Shown: one piece after another, positions 61,167 through 62,455 of the stretch
Layout: every line of letters starts with the position of its first letter
Numbering within the stretch: the first letter of the stretch is position 1
NCBI GenBank assembly: GCA_017503235.1
Contig: JAFVTL010000010.1
Span: 1 to 62,455 of the forward strand
Source: Bacteroidaceae bacterium
GTDB taxonomy: Bacteria > Bacteroidota > Bacteroidia > Bacteroidales > Bacteroidaceae
Reading direction: 5' to 3'
Length of the DNA: 62,455 bases
Notes under the pieces: model-generated
Database searches by the model: none
Told to the model about the DNA's origin: nothing
What the model saw: the letters and a program-made list of their open reading frames with translations, nothing else
Program-made: the position numbers and the translations under genes

Positions 61167-61189
61167 GGCATTGTTTTGATCAGATAATG

Positions 61190-62035
61190 TCATCTGATTT
61201 CAATCCGAGGCCTTTCAGGAACGATAGTAGGATTGGGACGGTTCCCATTCTTTACCGAACTGTTGAACGAAGCGCTGCGGAAGATTTCATACAGCATTCC
61301 ACCCACATCGAAACCTATCTTCGCCCCGTTATTGAACTTGTAGGTAGGGATGGCAATGGGCACGGTCTCCCACCTTCCATACAACGGATTGTAATAACGT
61401 TGTACACCCACCTCCATGCCGAAACGATCGGTCATGTCCCAGGCAACGGTTCCTCCGTAGCGGTAACTTTGCCGTCCGGGCACATAGCCCGAATTGTATC
61501 CACCGAACACATTGAATGCCAAGCGGTCGGAAGCCCGATAGGTCAAAGTGCCCGAAGCGCCGAACGATTGTCCTGTAAAGTGGTTCATGTGCATCTTGTT
61601 GACATCCATCCCTACGGAGAACGTCCATCGGGAACCGAGCGAATGAACATACGTCAGCGAAGCGTCATTGCTCCGCCCGATACCCGGAAGGCTGGTCTGA
61701 CTTCCGGCACCTATCAACGCTCCATACGGACGGGCAAACAGAATGCCGCTTGTGCTATAATCCCCTTTGAACAAAGGCGATGGATTGGTGTGATAAGGAA
61801 GAATCAACGAAGGTTTCTGAAAGGAAAAACGGATGGAAGAATCGGACGGAAGCGGTTGTGGAAAGGATGCATCCAAACGCTCATCCACCGATACTTGAAA
61901 CGGAACCGTCGATGCCTCTCCTTGCGCAGAAAATGTCTGCAAACTATCATGGAAAACACGCAACGTATCTTCCTGCGCCCAACTGTTCAGCGCAAGCATA
62001 GTCATCAGCAGGAGTGTTACGATTCTTCGTTTCAT
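61190..62035 (-). CDS. Predicted outer membrane beta-barrel protein of unknown function
   Basis: 281 residues from ATG 62035 (MKRRIVTLLLMTMLALNSWA); the ATG at 62167 would put a long hydrophobic tail before the signal peptide. After the signal, Gly/aromatic alternation continues to the end (SLGSRWTFSVGMDVNKMHMN, YRYGGTVAWDMTDRFGMEVG), which suggests beta-strands of an outer membrane barrel. I do not recognise the family. It stands alone, convergent with the lipocalin gene. Confidence 0.75.
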   Translation of the reverse strand: MKRRIVTLLLMTMLALNSWAQEDTLRVFHDSLQTFSAQGEASTVPFQVSVDERLDASFPQPLPSDSSIRFSFQKPSLILPYHTNPSPLFKGDYSTSGILFARPYGALIGAGSQTSLPGIGRSNDASLTYVHSLGSRWTFSVGMDVNKMHMNHFTGQSFGASGTLTYRASDRLAFNVFGGYNSGYVPGRQSYRYGGTVAWDMTDRFGMEVGVQRYYNPLYGRWETVPIAIPTYKFNNGAKIGFDVGGMLYEIFRSASFNSSVKNGNRPNPTIVPERPRIEIR

Positions 62036-62274
62036 ACATTCACAAAGGTAAGGAAAAAAAATTGTTACACCCAATATAGTAACTAATATTTGTTGCAAGA
62101 TCAAGACCTTTTTATAGGAAATACAACTGAAAAATGGTGAGATTACAATATCTATTATATGGTACAATAAAATATAAAAAGTCGTTTTAAAAGCATAAAG
62201 ATAGATTCAATAAATTGGCTATTATATGATTATTTAAGATATTTGCAACCGAAAACTGAAAAACAACAATAGAT

Positions 62275-62455
62275 ATGAAACCGACTATAACAGAAACTAT
62301 CCGATACATTGGGATAGACGATAAAGACATCGACCTTTTCGAAAGCCAATACATCGTGCCCAACGGCATTTCTTATAATTCCTATCTTATTGATGACGAA
62401 AAAATCGCCATCATGGACACCGTCGACCTCCGCAAGAGCGAAGACTGGTGGAAGA
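62275..62455 (+). CDS. FprA-type flavodiiron protein, 3' part outside window
   Basis: Only the first 60 residues are present. MKPTITETIRYIGIDDKDID, then IVPNGISYNSYLIDDEKIAI and MDTVD match the start of the metallo-beta-lactamase-like domain of A-type flavoproteins. These reduce oxygen or nitric oxide with electrons from rubredoxin. The gene starts at 62275 in AT-rich DNA and continues past the right edge. With so little sequence, the family call is good but not the exact subtype. Confidence 0.85.
   Translation, partial: MKPTITETIRYIGIDDKDIDLFESQYIVPNGISYNSYLIDDEKIAIMDTVDLRKSEDWWK

Overview
The window is from a gut-type member of the Bacteroidales, most likely Bacteroides or Phocaeicola. The signs are SusC/SusD pairs with CarboxypepD_reg-type N-termini, a hybrid two-component regulator that fuses a beta-propeller sensor to kinase, receiver and AraC domains, promoter -7 boxes of the form TAnnTTTG with few Shine-Dalgarno sites, and anaerobe oxygen-defence genes (rubrerythrin, ferritin-rubredoxin, a flavodiiron-type protein). 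I see no tRNA, rRNA, CRISPR array, transposase or phage gene.

Positions 1-39200 are a polysaccharide utilisation locus with two unrelated housekeeping genes inside it. On the minus strand lie SusC (9573-12698) and SusD (7781-9388), then a DUF559 endonuclease, a GH27 enzyme, a GH127 enzyme and the start of a second SusC cut by the window edge. On the plus strand lie a GH97 enzyme, a second GH127, a four-gene operon (unknown secreted protein, TonB-dependent receptor, DUF4249 lipoprotein, MG2-like protein), a DUF6055 HExxH lipoprotein, a GH146-type enzyme and the hybrid regulator. After rubrerythrin and a SulP transporter, a large GH43 enzyme on the minus strand probably closes the locus. Three enzymes of the beta-L-arabinofuranosidase superfamily, two possible alpha-galactosidases, a possible alpha-L-arabinofuranosidase and a putative metallopeptidase match the bonds in plant extensins (Hyp-linked beta-arabinosides with a terminal alpha-Ara, and Ser-linked alpha-Gal). 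I propose hydroxyproline-rich glycoprotein as the substrate; this is inference.

Positions 39500-62455 are mostly core genes: an EFR1-type flavodoxin/ferredoxin, an MFS permease, a DUF2723 membrane protein with a polysaccharide deacetylase, lpdA-dacB, a head-GIN lipoprotein, dusB, a U32 peptidase, DUF2461, pnuT-thiN (thiamine uptake and pyrophosphorylation), MscS, a radical SAM protein, an NlpE-like lipoprotein, ferritin-rubredoxin, hemolysin III, TfoX-like, panE, lipocalin, an unknown outer-membrane-type protein and the start of an FprA flavoprotein.

The noncoding DNA is unusually rich in structured repeats. There are GGAGTTAAA inverted islands, composite A-B-A hairpin modules around the DUF559 gene, near-identical terminator elements behind three unrelated genes, three copies of a GACCAG island built of 22-23 nt units, and at 52405-52873 a 469-bp noncoding element with 90-bp imperfect inverted arms around about twelve phased 22-nt units. 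These are the least explained features of the window.
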